From positions 1-64,000 of the forward strand of contig JAQWSN010000021.1 of the NCBI GenBank assembly GCA_029243165.1: a stretch of 64,000 bases of DNA. The letters are read 5' to 3'. The notes under the pieces are model-generated. The model was not told where the DNA came from. It searched no databases and saw only the letters and a list, made by a program, of their open reading frames with translations. Both the position numbers and the translations under genes were made by a program. Positions 8,969-17,219 of this stretch are shown one piece after another. This DNA is from Flavobacteriaceae bacterium (GTDB lineage Bacteria; Bacteroidota; Bacteroidia; Flavobacteriales; Flavobacteriaceae). How positions within the stretch are numbered: position 1 is the stretch's first letter; each line of letters begins with the position of its first letter.

Positions 8969-9871
8969 TCATACCCATTCCTTCGGTTTTTTTAATACCT
9001 CAATAAGTAAGGCCTCTTGACTCGCTTGTTCAGGTTCAAAATCATAATGCCATTGAACATGCGGGGGAAGACTCATTAAAATACTCTCAATTCGCCCCTT
9101 TGTTTTAAGTCCGAAGAGCGTTCCCTTGTCGTGGATCAAATTAAATTCGACATAGCGGCCTCTTCTAATTTCTTGCCAATCCCTCTGAGATTTTGTGTAA
9201 TGAAGGTCTTTTCTTTTTATTAAAATGGGGAGGTAAGCATCTAAAAAAACATTTCCCACTTGGGACACAAAATCATAACGGTCTTGTATGCTAAAAGAGT
9301 CGTTAGCTTTTAGGTAATCAAAAAACAATCCTCCAATTCCTCGCGCTTCATCTCTGTGCGCATTGTAAAAATAGAGGTCACACTGAGCTTTAAAGTCTTT
9401 GTAAAAATCAGCATGATGAAGGTCACAAGCTTTTTTGCAATGTTGGTGAAAGTGAGTAGCATCTTCTTCAAAAAGGTAATAAGGAGTGAGGTCTAGTCCA
9501 CCTCCAAACCATTGGTCTATCAGCTTACCCGACTTGTCATACATTTCAAAATAGCGCCAATTTGCGTGGACTGTTGGAGCCATTGGATTTTTAGGATGAA
9601 TGACTAAGCTTAGTCCGCATGCAAAAAAATCAACTTCTCCTACTTTGAAATAAGTTTGCATGCTTTTTGGTAAGTTTCCGTGAACAGCGGAGATGTTGAT
9701 GCCTCCTTTTTCAATTGTGTCACCGTTTTCGATTACACGAGTATGACCTCCTCCACCTTCTGGACGTTCCCAAACATCTTCTTTGAATTTGGCTTTTCCG
9801 TCTATTTCTTCAAGTGCTTGTGTAATCTGGTTTTGTAAGTTTTGAATGTAAGAGTAAAATTGATTTTTCAT
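8969..9871 (-). CDS. hemF: Oxygen-dependent coproporphyrinogen III oxidase
   Basis: This enzyme oxidatively decarboxylates coproporphyrinogen III to protoporphyrinogen IX using O2. The 300-residue sequence is full length and shows family signatures: GGGGHTRV in the N-terminal part, THxHxxCK-like DATHFHQHCK, DEARGIGGLFFDY, and RRGRYVEFNL-x-x-D-x-GT near the C-terminus. It is unrelated to the radical SAM enzyme HemN, so this route needs oxygen. It lies 15 bases downstream of hemE on the same strand, as part of hemACDEF. Confidence 0.97.
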   Translation of the reverse strand: MKNQFYSYIQNLQNQITQALEEIDGKAKFKEDVWERPEGGGGHTRVIENGDTIEKGGINISAVHGNLPKSMQTYFKVGEVDFFACGLSLVIHPKNPMAPTVHANWRYFEMYDKSGKLIDQWFGGGLDLTPYYLFEEDATHFHQHCKKACDLHHADFYKDFKAQCDLYFYNAHRDEARGIGGLFFDYLKANDSFSIQDRYDFVSQVGNVFLDAYLPILIKRKDLHYTKSQRDWQEIRRGRYVEFNLIHDKGTLFGLKTKGRIESILMSLPPHVQWHYDFEPEQASQEALLIEVLKKPKEWV

Positions 9872-9886
9872 GGGGATGGTTTTGAT

Positions 9887-10909
9887 TTAATAATAGGATT
9901 TTACAGCGTCAACAAATGCTTTGGCATGGTCTACGGGGATGTTTGGTAAGATTCCGTGTCCAAGATTGACAATGTATCGATCTTTACCAAATTCATTAAT
10001 CATTTTGTAAACAGCTTCGGTTATCTCAGGGATGGGAGACAGTAAACGGGAAGGGTCAAAATTTCCTTGAAGGGTAATTTGTCCTCCAGACAGGTAACGT
10101 GCATTTCGGGCAGAACAAGTCCAATCTACCCCTAGTGCTGATGCTCCTGATTTACCCATTTCATGAAGGGCAAACCAGCATCCTTTACCAAAAACAATCA
10201 CGGGAATTTCATCTTTCAGAGCATCAATAATTTGTTGAATGTAGGGCCATGAAAACAGTTGGTAATCGTCAGGAGAAAGCAATCCTCCCCAAGAATCAAA
10301 AATCTGTACTGCATGAACTCCTGATTTTACTTTCTCTTTGAGATAAGCGATAGTCGTGTCAGTAATTTTTTGAAGTAGATTATGTGCTGCTTCAGGCTGA
10401 CTAAAACAAAATGCTTTCGCCTTGTCAAAGGTTTTTGATCCTTGACCTTGAACGGCATAACATAATAAAGTCCAAGGAGATCCTGCAAAGCCAATTAAGG
10501 GCACTCTATTGGCTAGCTCTTGCTGGGTCATTTTGATTGCATCCATTACATAGCCTAAATGTTCGTGAATATCAGGAACAATGGCTTGATCCACATCTGC
10601 TTGAGATCGAATGGGATTGGGAATCCAAGGACCGATAGTATCTTTCATTTCTACTGGAATTTGCATGGCTTGCAAGACAACTAGAATATCACTGAAAAGA
10701 ATGGCAGCATCTGGACCAATTTGGTCAATCGGCATGACCGTAATTTCTGTGGCGAGTTCAGGAGTTTGACATCGAGTAAAGAAGTCATATTTTTTTTTAA
10801 GCGCCATAAAGTCTGGTAAATAACGTCCAGCTTGACGCATCATCCAAACAGGAGGTCGAGTAACAGTTTCGCCTCTGAGGGCTTTTAAAAATAAATCATT
10901 TTTGAGCAT
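9887..10909 (-). CDS. hemE: Uroporphyrinogen decarboxylase
   Basis: The enzyme removes the four acetate carboxyls of uroporphyrinogen III to give coproporphyrinogen III. The N-terminal signature [15 protein letters not shown] is intact and includes the arginines that hold the substrate. The internal GFAGSPWTL segment and the C-terminal NLGHGI-x-P motif also match. At 340 residues it is standard length. Its start overlaps the 3' end of hemD by 14 bases, indicating a shared message. Confidence 0.97.
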   Translation of the reverse strand: MLKNDLFLKALRGETVTRPPVWMMRQAGRYLPDFMALKKKYDFFTRCQTPELATEITVMPIDQIGPDAAILFSDILVVLQAMQIPVEMKDTIGPWIPNPIRSQADVDQAIVPDIHEHLGYVMDAIKMTQQELANRVPLIGFAGSPWTLLCYAVQGQGSKTFDKAKAFCFSQPEAAHNLLQKITDTTIAYLKEKVKSGVHAVQIFDSWGGLLSPDDYQLFSWPYIQQIIDALKDEIPVIVFGKGCWFALHEMGKSGASALGVDWTCSARNARYLSGGQITLQGNFDPSRLLSPIPEITEAVYKMINEFGKDRYIVNLGHGILPNIPVDHAKAFVDAVKSYY

Positions 10910-11573
10910 GGTCTTGAGTGTAATAGTTACGGAGGCTCAATAGCAGTTGTGCCTCATTAGGTTGTTTAGCAATTTGGTATTTTGAAGTGTATTTTTGTAA
11001 GGCAGAAGCGGTAGTTTTTCCGATGCAAAACCCTTGGGTATTAGGATGCCATGTGTTTAGTTCAAAATAACTCTCAACAGCTGAGGGGCTGAAAAATAAA
11101 ACTCCATCAAATGTATTTTCTATTTTGTTGGGAGTTAAAAGGGTGTCATAGAGTTGATGAATCTCGAGGGGGGTGTTATTTTTTAAGAAAAGGGATTCGA
11201 TTTCGGGCCTTCTTCGTTTACCACAAAAAAATGAAAAAGCTTCATTTTTGAAGTTTTTTACTAAAAAATGAGCCAATTCAGATGAATTTTGAGTCATTTT
11301 GATCACTTTTTGCCCATTTTCTTCTAAAAGTGATTTGGTTTTTTCTCCCACACAGAAGTATTTTTTTTCTCTCAATTGAGATTTTATTTCAGGATGGGAA
11401 AAGGCAATTTTTACTGCATTTTGACTTGTAAAAATCAAGTGATCAAAGGTTGATTTGATCTGGACTGTGAGCGGTTTAATTTCAATGAACGAATATTCAA
11501 CCAATGAAAACCCATGTTGAACAAGGCGATCTTTTAGTGAAGGGGACAGTTTTTTAGTAGCTAATAACCTCAT
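10896..11573 (-). CDS. hemD: Uroporphyrinogen-III synthase
   Basis: This 225-residue protein would cyclise hydroxymethylbilane to uroporphyrinogen III with inversion of ring D. HemD is poorly conserved. The call rests on the two-lobed HemD pattern (FTSQNAV in the first half, [10 protein letters not shown] and GKTTASAL in the second) and on its position between hemC and hemE. It overlaps hemE by 14 bases and lies one base after hemC, so it belongs to a tightly packed operon. A shorter-than-average sequence is usual for this family in Bacteroidota. Confidence 0.9.
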   Translation of the reverse strand: MRLLATKKLSPSLKDRLVQHGFSLVEYSFIEIKPLTVQIKSTFDHLIFTSQNAVKIAFSHPEIKSQLREKKYFCVGEKTKSLLEENGQKVIKMTQNSSELAHFLVKNFKNEAFSFFCGKRRRPEIESLFLKNNTPLEIHQLYDTLLTPNKIENTFDGVLFFSPSAVESYFELNTWHPNTQGFCIGKTTASALQKYTSKYQIAKQPNEAQLLLSLRNYYTQDHAQK

Positions 11574-11574
11574 C

Positions 11575-12477
11575 TTACAGTTGAAATTTGATTTGTTTCA
11601 TCAGTGAAGCTCCACCCTGATTTAGGATTTTCTTAGCGGTTAAAATTCCAAATTCTTTTGCGTTTTCCAAAGAAGTTTGATCTTCAATGGTCAGTGCTTT
11701 TTTACCATCCAGTGAATAAAGACCTCCTTTGAAATAAAGTTGCTCTTTTTCGATTTTAGAAAAAGCTCCAATCGGGGCCGTACAACCCCCTTCTAATGTA
11801 TTTAAAAAGCTACGCTCTACATAGGCGCACAAGGCGGTATGATCACAATTTATTTTTTTCAAATAAGCCTTAATCGGAGTATTTGATTCCAAACATGCAA
11901 CACCTACAATTCCTTGGGCAGGAGCTGAAACCATCCATTCCAAAGTTTCGTAAGTTAAAGAAGTAAGCCCTAGACGTTCGAGTCCTGCTTTTGCAAAAAT
12001 TGCACCTGTCCAATTTGATTGTTCCAGTTTTTGAAGTCGTTTTTGCACGTTTCCTCTCAAGTTTTCAACAGCATGTTCTGGATACTTTCTAAGCCATTGA
12101 GCTTTTCTTCTCAAACTTCCTGTTCCAATAATATTCTGACGTTCTTCTTTATTCGCATTAGAGGGGTACACAATTACATCTTGATGCGCACCACGAGTTA
12201 AAACTGCCCCGATTTCAATACCTTGAGGCATTACGGTTGGAACGTCTTTTAAGCTGTGTACTGCAAGGTCAATTCTTTTTTCTAATAAAGCGACATCTAG
12301 TGTTTTGGTAAAAATCCCTTGAATTCCCATTAGGTAAAGTGGGTCGGTAAGATTTTGATCTCCCTGGCTTTCTACCTCGACGATTTCTGTTGTTGCTCCA
12401 AGCTCATCTAACTGTTTTTTAACCTGATCCGCTTGCCAAAGTGCCAAAGCGCTTTTGCGTGTTCCGATTCGTATCAT
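11575..12477 (-). CDS. hemC: Hydroxymethylbilane synthase (porphobilinogen deaminase)
   Basis: This enzyme polymerises four porphobilinogens on a dipyrromethane cofactor. The cofactor-attaching cysteine is C232 in LEGGCTAPIGA, and the catalytic aspartate is D78 in HSLKDVP. The N-terminus MIRIGTRKSALALWQA is the classic family opening and fixes the start. At 300 residues it is standard length. Its start overlaps the end of hemA by four bases. Confidence 0.97.
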   Translation of the reverse strand: MIRIGTRKSALALWQADQVKKQLDELGATTEIVEVESQGDQNLTDPLYLMGIQGIFTKTLDVALLEKRIDLAVHSLKDVPTVMPQGIEIGAVLTRGAHQDVIVYPSNANKEERQNIIGTGSLRRKAQWLRKYPEHAVENLRGNVQKRLQKLEQSNWTGAIFAKAGLERLGLTSLTYETLEWMVSAPAQGIVGVACLESNTPIKAYLKKINCDHTALCAYVERSFLNTLEGGCTAPIGAFSKIEKEQLYFKGGLYSLDGKKALTIEDQTSLENAKEFGILTAKKILNQGGASLMKQIKFQL

Positions 12478-13712
12478 TTTTCGTTAAATCGGTCTGGGTT
12501 CAACTCAAAAACATCTTGAAGTAAATGAACGGTTTGGTCTGCTTTATCAGGGTTAGATCTAAGGTATGCAGCGACCTGCCCCATGATTTTCTGGGCCAAA
12601 TATTCGGTTTCGTTCTCAGGAATTGGTTCTAAATTGGGACTAGGAGTTTTAATTTTTTCTCTGAAAGCCTTCAAGGTAGGGACGTATTTTCTGTGAATCA
12701 GCCATTCCATAAATTCCATTTTGACCGTTTCAAGGATTTCCTCAGCTTGCGGAATAAATTTCTTTCGTTTTTCAAAAGTCGCATCTGTGATTTGTGAAAG
12801 TTCGTCAAGATGGATAACCTGTGTGTTGGGCCGTTGATTCAAGCTAGGATCTACATTTCTGGGTAATGAAAGATCAAGGATCAATAAGGGTTTGTGGTTG
12901 TGGATTAGTGCTGGAGTAACTGTTGGCTTTTGAGCACTAGTAGCCACTATGAGTACATCACTTTCTCTGATGGAAGCTACCAATTCTCCATAGGGTCTTA
13001 CCAGAACTGGGAATTTTCCAGCAATTTTTTCGGCTTTTTCTTGGGTTCTGTTGATTAGAACAATATGATCATTTTGGCTATGCTTAACTAAATTCTCACA
13101 GGTATTGGCTCCTATTTTTCCAGTTCCAAAAAGGAGAATATTTTTTTGAGCAATGTTACTCACATTTTTCATTATGTATTGGACCGAGGCAAAGGCTACC
13201 GAGGTGGCACCACTGGAAATCTGGGTTTCTGTTTTAATCCTTTTACTTGCCTGAATTACTGAGTTTGTCAAACGTTCTAGTTTACCATGTGCAAGACCCA
13301 TTTTTTTGGATCGATAAAAGCTTTGTTTGATTTGTCCAATAATTTCAAAGTCACCTAGAATCTGACTTTCCAAACCAGTACCTACGCGAAAAAAATGATG
13401 AATTCCCTTTGTGTCTTTTAGACAATAACCGAATTGTTCAAAGTCTTCTCGACTCCCTTCTGAGTGAGAGCAGAGCAATTCAATCAAGAGGTCACTGGAT
13501 GAACTCCAAGCATAGATTTCAGTTCGATTACAAGTGCTGATCAAAAGTAAATCTTGAAGACCTTTATCTTTAGCTTCTAAAAAAAGTGCGTGGAGTTGGG
13601 CGTCACTTAAACTGAAGCGACCTCGGGAATCTATTGAGGCGGTTTTATGGCTCACACCAATAGTAAAGAATTGTTTGGATCCAGTCAAAGAAACTAGTTT
13701 AAATTCAAGCAC
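12474..13712 (-). CDS. hemA: Glutamyl-tRNA reductase
   Basis: This enzyme reduces glutamyl-tRNA to glutamate-1-semialdehyde, the first committed step of C5-type heme synthesis. The catalytic cysteine lies in STCNRTEIYAW, and the NADPH-binding loop reads FGTGKIG. An ATG at 13847 would add about 45 basic, hydrophobic residues not seen in the family and would leave only 22 bases before the divergent regulator. I therefore prefer the GTG at 13712, which places 14 residues before the conserved FFTIGVSHKTA segment, as in relatives. The C-terminal dimerisation helix is complete. It is the first gene of hemACDEF. The partner aminomutase hemL is not in this window. Confidence 0.93.
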   Translation of the reverse strand: MLEFKLVSLTGSKQFFTIGVSHKTASIDSRGRFSLSDAQLHALFLEAKDKGLQDLLLISTCNRTEIYAWSSSSDLLIELLCSHSEGSREDFEQFGYCLKDTKGIHHFFRVGTGLESQILGDFEIIGQIKQSFYRSKKMGLAHGKLERLTNSVIQASKRIKTETQISSGATSVAFASVQYIMKNVSNIAQKNILLFGTGKIGANTCENLVKHSQNDHIVLINRTQEKAEKIAGKFPVLVRPYGELVASIRESDVLIVATSAQKPTVTPALIHNHKPLLILDLSLPRNVDPSLNQRPNTQVIHLDELSQITDATFEKRKKFIPQAEEILETVKMEFMEWLIHRKYVPTLKAFREKIKTPSPNLEPIPENETEYLAQKIMGQVAAYLRSNPDKADQTVHLLQDVFELNPDRFNEK

Positions 13713-13869
13713 AAAAATAAAGGAGTCAGACCTTAAAAAATAACGCTGTAAAGTTTTTAAATACCCATAAAGGTTTTTTTGAAAGAATTCTTGTAACCTC
13801 TTAAAAAGGCTTATTTTTATTGAAAATTTAAAAAACTGATGGCACAAGGTTAAACAAAATGCTAATTAA
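13713..13869. promoter_or_regulatory. Divergent control region between hemA and the AraC-type regulator
   Basis: If hemA starts at the GTG codon, 157 AT-rich bases separate two divergent transcription units. A CAAAAATA block at 13712-13719 reads TATTTTTG on the minus strand, which fits the Bacteroidota -7 consensus TAnnTTTG. It abuts the GTG itself, so it would need a later start or leaderless translation, and I treat it as weak. No clear -7 box is seen for the plus-strand regulator. The arrangement suits a regulator that controls both directions. Confidence 0.35.
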
Positions 13870-14757
13870 ATGAAAGAGAAAAATAACGAAAAAAGTTCTT
13901 TTGGTATTACCGAAATAAGTTCAGGTTGTTATGTTTTAAGAACAAAAAACGATAACGATCAGGTTCAGCGATTAAATCAAGGGGTGGCTCAAAACTTCCT
14001 ACAATTCCATTTTTGTTTAAAGGGACAGATGAATTTTAATTACAATGAGGGCAATTACACTTTTCCTTTGAACGAAGACCATTCTATGTTGCTTTACAAT
14101 CCAGCTAAGGAACTTCCGATTGACGTAGAATTGAGTCCAAACACCTGGTTGGTAAGTATTTTGGTGTCGATCACCGAATTTCATGCTTTGTTTTCGTCAG
14201 ATGCAGATCATATTCCATTTTTAAGCACGGAAAATGTGGCTAAAAAGTACTACGATAATCAAACTTTTTCATCTTCAATTGCAGTTGTATTAAGTCAAAT
14301 ACTTCAATCGAAAATACATGACAGTATTAAGGCACTTTACATCAAAGGGAAGGTTTATGAGTTGCTGAGTTTGTATTTTAATAAAAACGAAGACCCTTCT
14401 ATTGAACAGTGTCCTTTTTTGGTAGATGAAGAAAATGTTAGAAAAATAAGGCAAGCCAAAGAAATCATTTTAGAACGGATGACCAATCCTCCTTCTTTGG
14501 AAAATTTAGCTGTTGAAATTGGACTTTCATTAAAAAAATTAAAAGAAGGTTTTAAAGAATTGTATGGAGATACAGTTTACGCTTATTTATTGGATCACAA
14601 AATGGAAGAGGCATGTCGAATGCTGAGTTCTCAAAAGTACAATGTTAACGAGGTAGGTTTAAGACTGGGGTACAGCACAGCGAGTCATTTTATTGCTGCG
14701 TTTAAAAAGAAGTATGGAACCACTCCAAAGAAATATTTAGGTTCAGTATCTTCGTAA
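13870..14757 (+). CDS. AraC-family transcriptional regulator
   Basis: This 295-residue regulator has an N-terminal ligand-sensing half with a cupin-like pattern (residues about 20-130). Its C-terminal half has two helix-turn-helix motifs: the first around LAVEIGLSLKKLKEGFKE, the second around VGLRLGYSTASHFIAAFKK followed by GTTPKKY. The architecture resembles PchR-type siderophore-responsive regulators of iron genes. It diverges from hemA and lies 11 bases upstream of hemH, so heme or iron supply is the likely signal. The ligand and targets are inferred from position only. Confidence 0.88.
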   Translation: MKEKNNEKSSFGITEISSGCYVLRTKNDNDQVQRLNQGVAQNFLQFHFCLKGQMNFNYNEGNYTFPLNEDHSMLLYNPAKELPIDVELSPNTWLVSILVSITEFHALFSSDADHIPFLSTENVAKKYYDNQTFSSSIAVVLSQILQSKIHDSIKALYIKGKVYELLSLYFNKNEDPSIEQCPFLVDEENVRKIRQAKEIILERMTNPPSLENLAVEIGLSLKKLKEGFKELYGDTVYAYLLDHKMEEACRMLSSQKYNVNEVGLRLGYSTASHFIAAFKKKYGTTPKKYLGSVSS

Positions 14758-14768
14758 AAAAATTGAAA

Positions 14769-15800
14769 ATGAAAGGAGTACTTTTAGTCAATCTGGGCTC
14801 CCCAGATAGTACCGAAACGAATGACGTAAGGTCTTATTTAGACGAATTTTTAATGGATGAAAGGGTAATTGATTTACCCAAGTGGTTTCGCACTTTTTTA
14901 GTAAAAGGAATCATCCTGAATACCCGACCTAAGAAATCAGCAAAAGCATACAGAAAAATATGGTGGGAAGAAGGATCCCCACTAATTGTGTTGTCTGAGA
15001 GGTTACAAGAAAAGATTGAGAAAAAAGTTTCTACGCCGGTAGCACTAGCAATGCGCTACGGTAATCCTTCCATACACTCTGGTTTAGAGGTTTTGGCCAA
15101 ACAAGGTGTTACGGAAGTGCTTTTGGTACCTCTTTATCCCCAATATGCTATGGCCACCACCGAGACTATTCTTGTATTGGCTGAAGAAATAAGAAAAGAA
15201 CATTTTCCCCAAATGGAATTTACCTCGCTACCTCCTTTTTATGATCATCCTGATTATGTTCGTGTTTTATCTAATTCGATTCAAGAATCCTTAAAAGGAA
15301 AAAATTGGGAACATCTTTTATTCTCCTATCACGGTGTTCCAGAACGACATATCAGAAAGTCTGACATCACAAAGTCACACTGCAAAATGGATGGGAAATG
15401 TTGCTTTGAAGATTCTCCAGCACATGCGTATTGTTATCGTCACCAGTGTGAAATGACTACCCGAAACGTGGCAGAATATTTAGAACTCAAAGAAGGAACT
15501 TACTCAACAAGTTTTCAATCTCGAGTTTCCATTTTAGGATCCTGGCTAAAACCTTACACTGATAAAACGGTGGAGGCTTTTGCAAAAAACGGAACTCAAG
15601 AATTAGCAATAGCTACTCCCGCATTTGTATCAGACTGCTTAGAGACCCTGGAGGAAATTGGAATGGAGGCAGCCGAAGATTTTGAAGATAATGGAGGAAA
15701 AGAATTACATGTTATTCCATGCATTAACGATAGGGAAGATTGGGTAAATGTATTGAGCAGATGGATAGACGAGTGGGCACTTAAAGAGGCTGCTGAATGA
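14769..15800 (+). CDS. hemH: Ferrochelatase
   Basis: Ferrochelatase inserts Fe2+ into protoporphyrin IX at the inner membrane. The start is the ATG at 14769 (MKGVLLVNLGSPDS), not the TTG two codons earlier. The catalytic His188 lies in SYHGVPERH. Residues 205-227 hold five cysteines (C205, C211, C212, C222, C227) in an inserted loop, a pattern consistent with a [2Fe-2S] cluster as known in some bacterial ferrochelatases, although cluster binding here is inferred. It lies 11 bases after the AraC-type regulator, and its stop overlaps the MATE gene start. Confidence 0.96.
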   Translation: MKGVLLVNLGSPDSTETNDVRSYLDEFLMDERVIDLPKWFRTFLVKGIILNTRPKKSAKAYRKIWWEEGSPLIVLSERLQEKIEKKVSTPVALAMRYGNPSIHSGLEVLAKQGVTEVLLVPLYPQYAMATTETILVLAEEIRKEHFPQMEFTSLPPFYDHPDYVRVLSNSIQESLKGKNWEHLLFSYHGVPERHIRKSDITKSHCKMDGKCCFEDSPAHAYCYRHQCEMTTRNVAEYLELKEGTYSTSFQSRVSILGSWLKPYTDKTVEAFAKNGTQELAIATPAFVSDCLETLEEIGMEAAEDFEDNGGKELHVIPCINDREDWVNVLSRWIDEWALKEAAE

Positions 15801-17140
15801 GCTTTAAATCAACTGAAGCTTTAGGAAGCCAACCCATCCCTAAATTATTGATTCAACAGGCGGTTCCGGCCTCGATAGGAATTTTGGTCATGTCTCTGAA
15901 TATCCTCATTGACACGATATTTGTTGGACAGTGGATTGGCTCAAACGCTATTGCAGCGATCAATGTGGTACTTCCGGTTTCATTTTTTATTGCAGCACTG
16001 GGAATGTCAATCGGAGTTGGAGGTGCCTCGATTATTTCGAGAGCTTTAGGAGAGAATATGCATTCTAAAGCAGAACGAACCTTTGCCAATCAAATTACCT
16101 TAACCCTTATTTTAACCGTCTTTGTTGTCTTTTTTGGTTTGCTGTTTGTGGATCAAATTATTCCCATATTTGGCGGTAAAGGAAGTTTGTTTTCATTGGC
16201 AAAAACCTATTATGTAATTGTAATGTACGGTGTTCCTGTACTTGCTTTTTGTATGATGTCTAATAACACCATTAGGGCTGAAGGAAAACCTAAGAATGCG
16301 ATGTACGCCATGCTATTGCCTTCGGTATCCAATCTGTTTTTAGATTATGTTTTTATCCGTGTTTTTGATTGGGGCATGATGGGAGCTGCTTGGGCTACCA
16401 CACTTTCATATGGAGTATGCGCTAGTTACATTCTCTATTTTTTTCTTTCAAAAAAGTCAGTGCTCCGCCCCAAATGGGATGCCTTTTTTTTAGATTCTAC
16501 TCTTTTGAAAGAAATTACTTCTTTGGGTTCAGTAACCCTTGTAAGGCAAGCTATGGTCAGTGTAACCGTTTTGTTGGTTAATAATATTTTATTTTCATTT
16601 GGTGGCGAGTCCACCATAGCAGTTTATGCCATTCTAAGTAGAATGTTAATGTTTGCTACTTTTCCCATTTTTGGAATTACCCAGGGTTTTCTTCCCATAG
16701 CGGGTTACAATTATGGTGCAAAAAACTGGAATAGAGTTCGAAGAGTAATTAATATCTCAATCGCCTTTGCTAGTGGTTTAGCGACTCTAGTTTTGATATT
16801 TATTTTATTTTTTGCGGACCAAATCCCCATGTTGTTTTCACAAGATGCTGTGGTTAATTCTCAAACACCTGGAGCACTGAAATACGTTTTTGCTGCACTG
16901 CCCGTGGTGGGTATCCAGCTCATCGGATCCGCTTTTTTTCAAGCTATTGGAAAAGCACTACCCGCACTGTTACTCACCCTAAGTAGGCAAGGCTTGATTT
17001 TTATTCCTCTGCTGTTTCTTTTTTCACACTATTACGGTGTTGAAGGGGTATGGCTAGCTTTTCCCGTAGCGGATGTAATAGCTACCGTTGTCACCGCCTA
17101 TTTTTTAAACAAAGCCATAAGAAAAGAACTGCATAGTTGA
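15797..17140 (+). CDS. MATE family efflux transporter
   Basis: This 447-residue protein has twelve predicted membrane helices in two similar halves, as in Na+- or H+-coupled multidrug and toxin extrusion carriers. The N-terminal half shows the family pattern of a small-residue-rich helix (ISRALGE after GVGGASI), and the second half repeats it around GITQGFLPIAGYNYGAKN. It starts four bases inside the 3' end of hemH, so the two are translationally coupled. Export of porphyrins is a possibility suggested only by this coupling. Substrates of MATE proteins cannot be read from sequence. Confidence 0.9.
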   Translation: MSFKSTEALGSQPIPKLLIQQAVPASIGILVMSLNILIDTIFVGQWIGSNAIAAINVVLPVSFFIAALGMSIGVGGASIISRALGENMHSKAERTFANQITLTLILTVFVVFFGLLFVDQIIPIFGGKGSLFSLAKTYYVIVMYGVPVLAFCMMSNNTIRAEGKPKNAMYAMLLPSVSNLFLDYVFIRVFDWGMMGAAWATTLSYGVCASYILYFFLSKKSVLRPKWDAFFLDSTLLKEITSLGSVTLVRQAMVSVTVLLVNNILFSFGGESTIAVYAILSRMLMFATFPIFGITQGFLPIAGYNYGAKNWNRVRRVINISIAFASGLATLVLIFILFFADQIPMLFSQDAVVNSQTPGALKYVFAALPVVGIQLIGSAFFQAIGKALPALLLTLSRQGLIFIPLLFLFSHYYGVEGVWLAFPVADVIATVVTAYFLNKAIRKELHS

Positions 17141-17219
17141 TTAATTACCTGCCTTGGTTGAACAATACAAGAGATTAGGATTTAATTTTATACTTTTAAA
17201 TAAAAACAAACATCACTTT

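Noticed and set aside
13713-13847. N-terminal extension of HemA from ATG 13847
   Set aside because: It would add about 45 residues not found in glutamyl-tRNA reductases and would leave almost no room for divergent promoters.
17154-17219. N-terminal extension of the first BNR-repeat protein from TTG 17154
   Set aside because: It would place the signal peptide internally. The ATG at 17220 gives a normal secretion signal and the same length as the paralogue.
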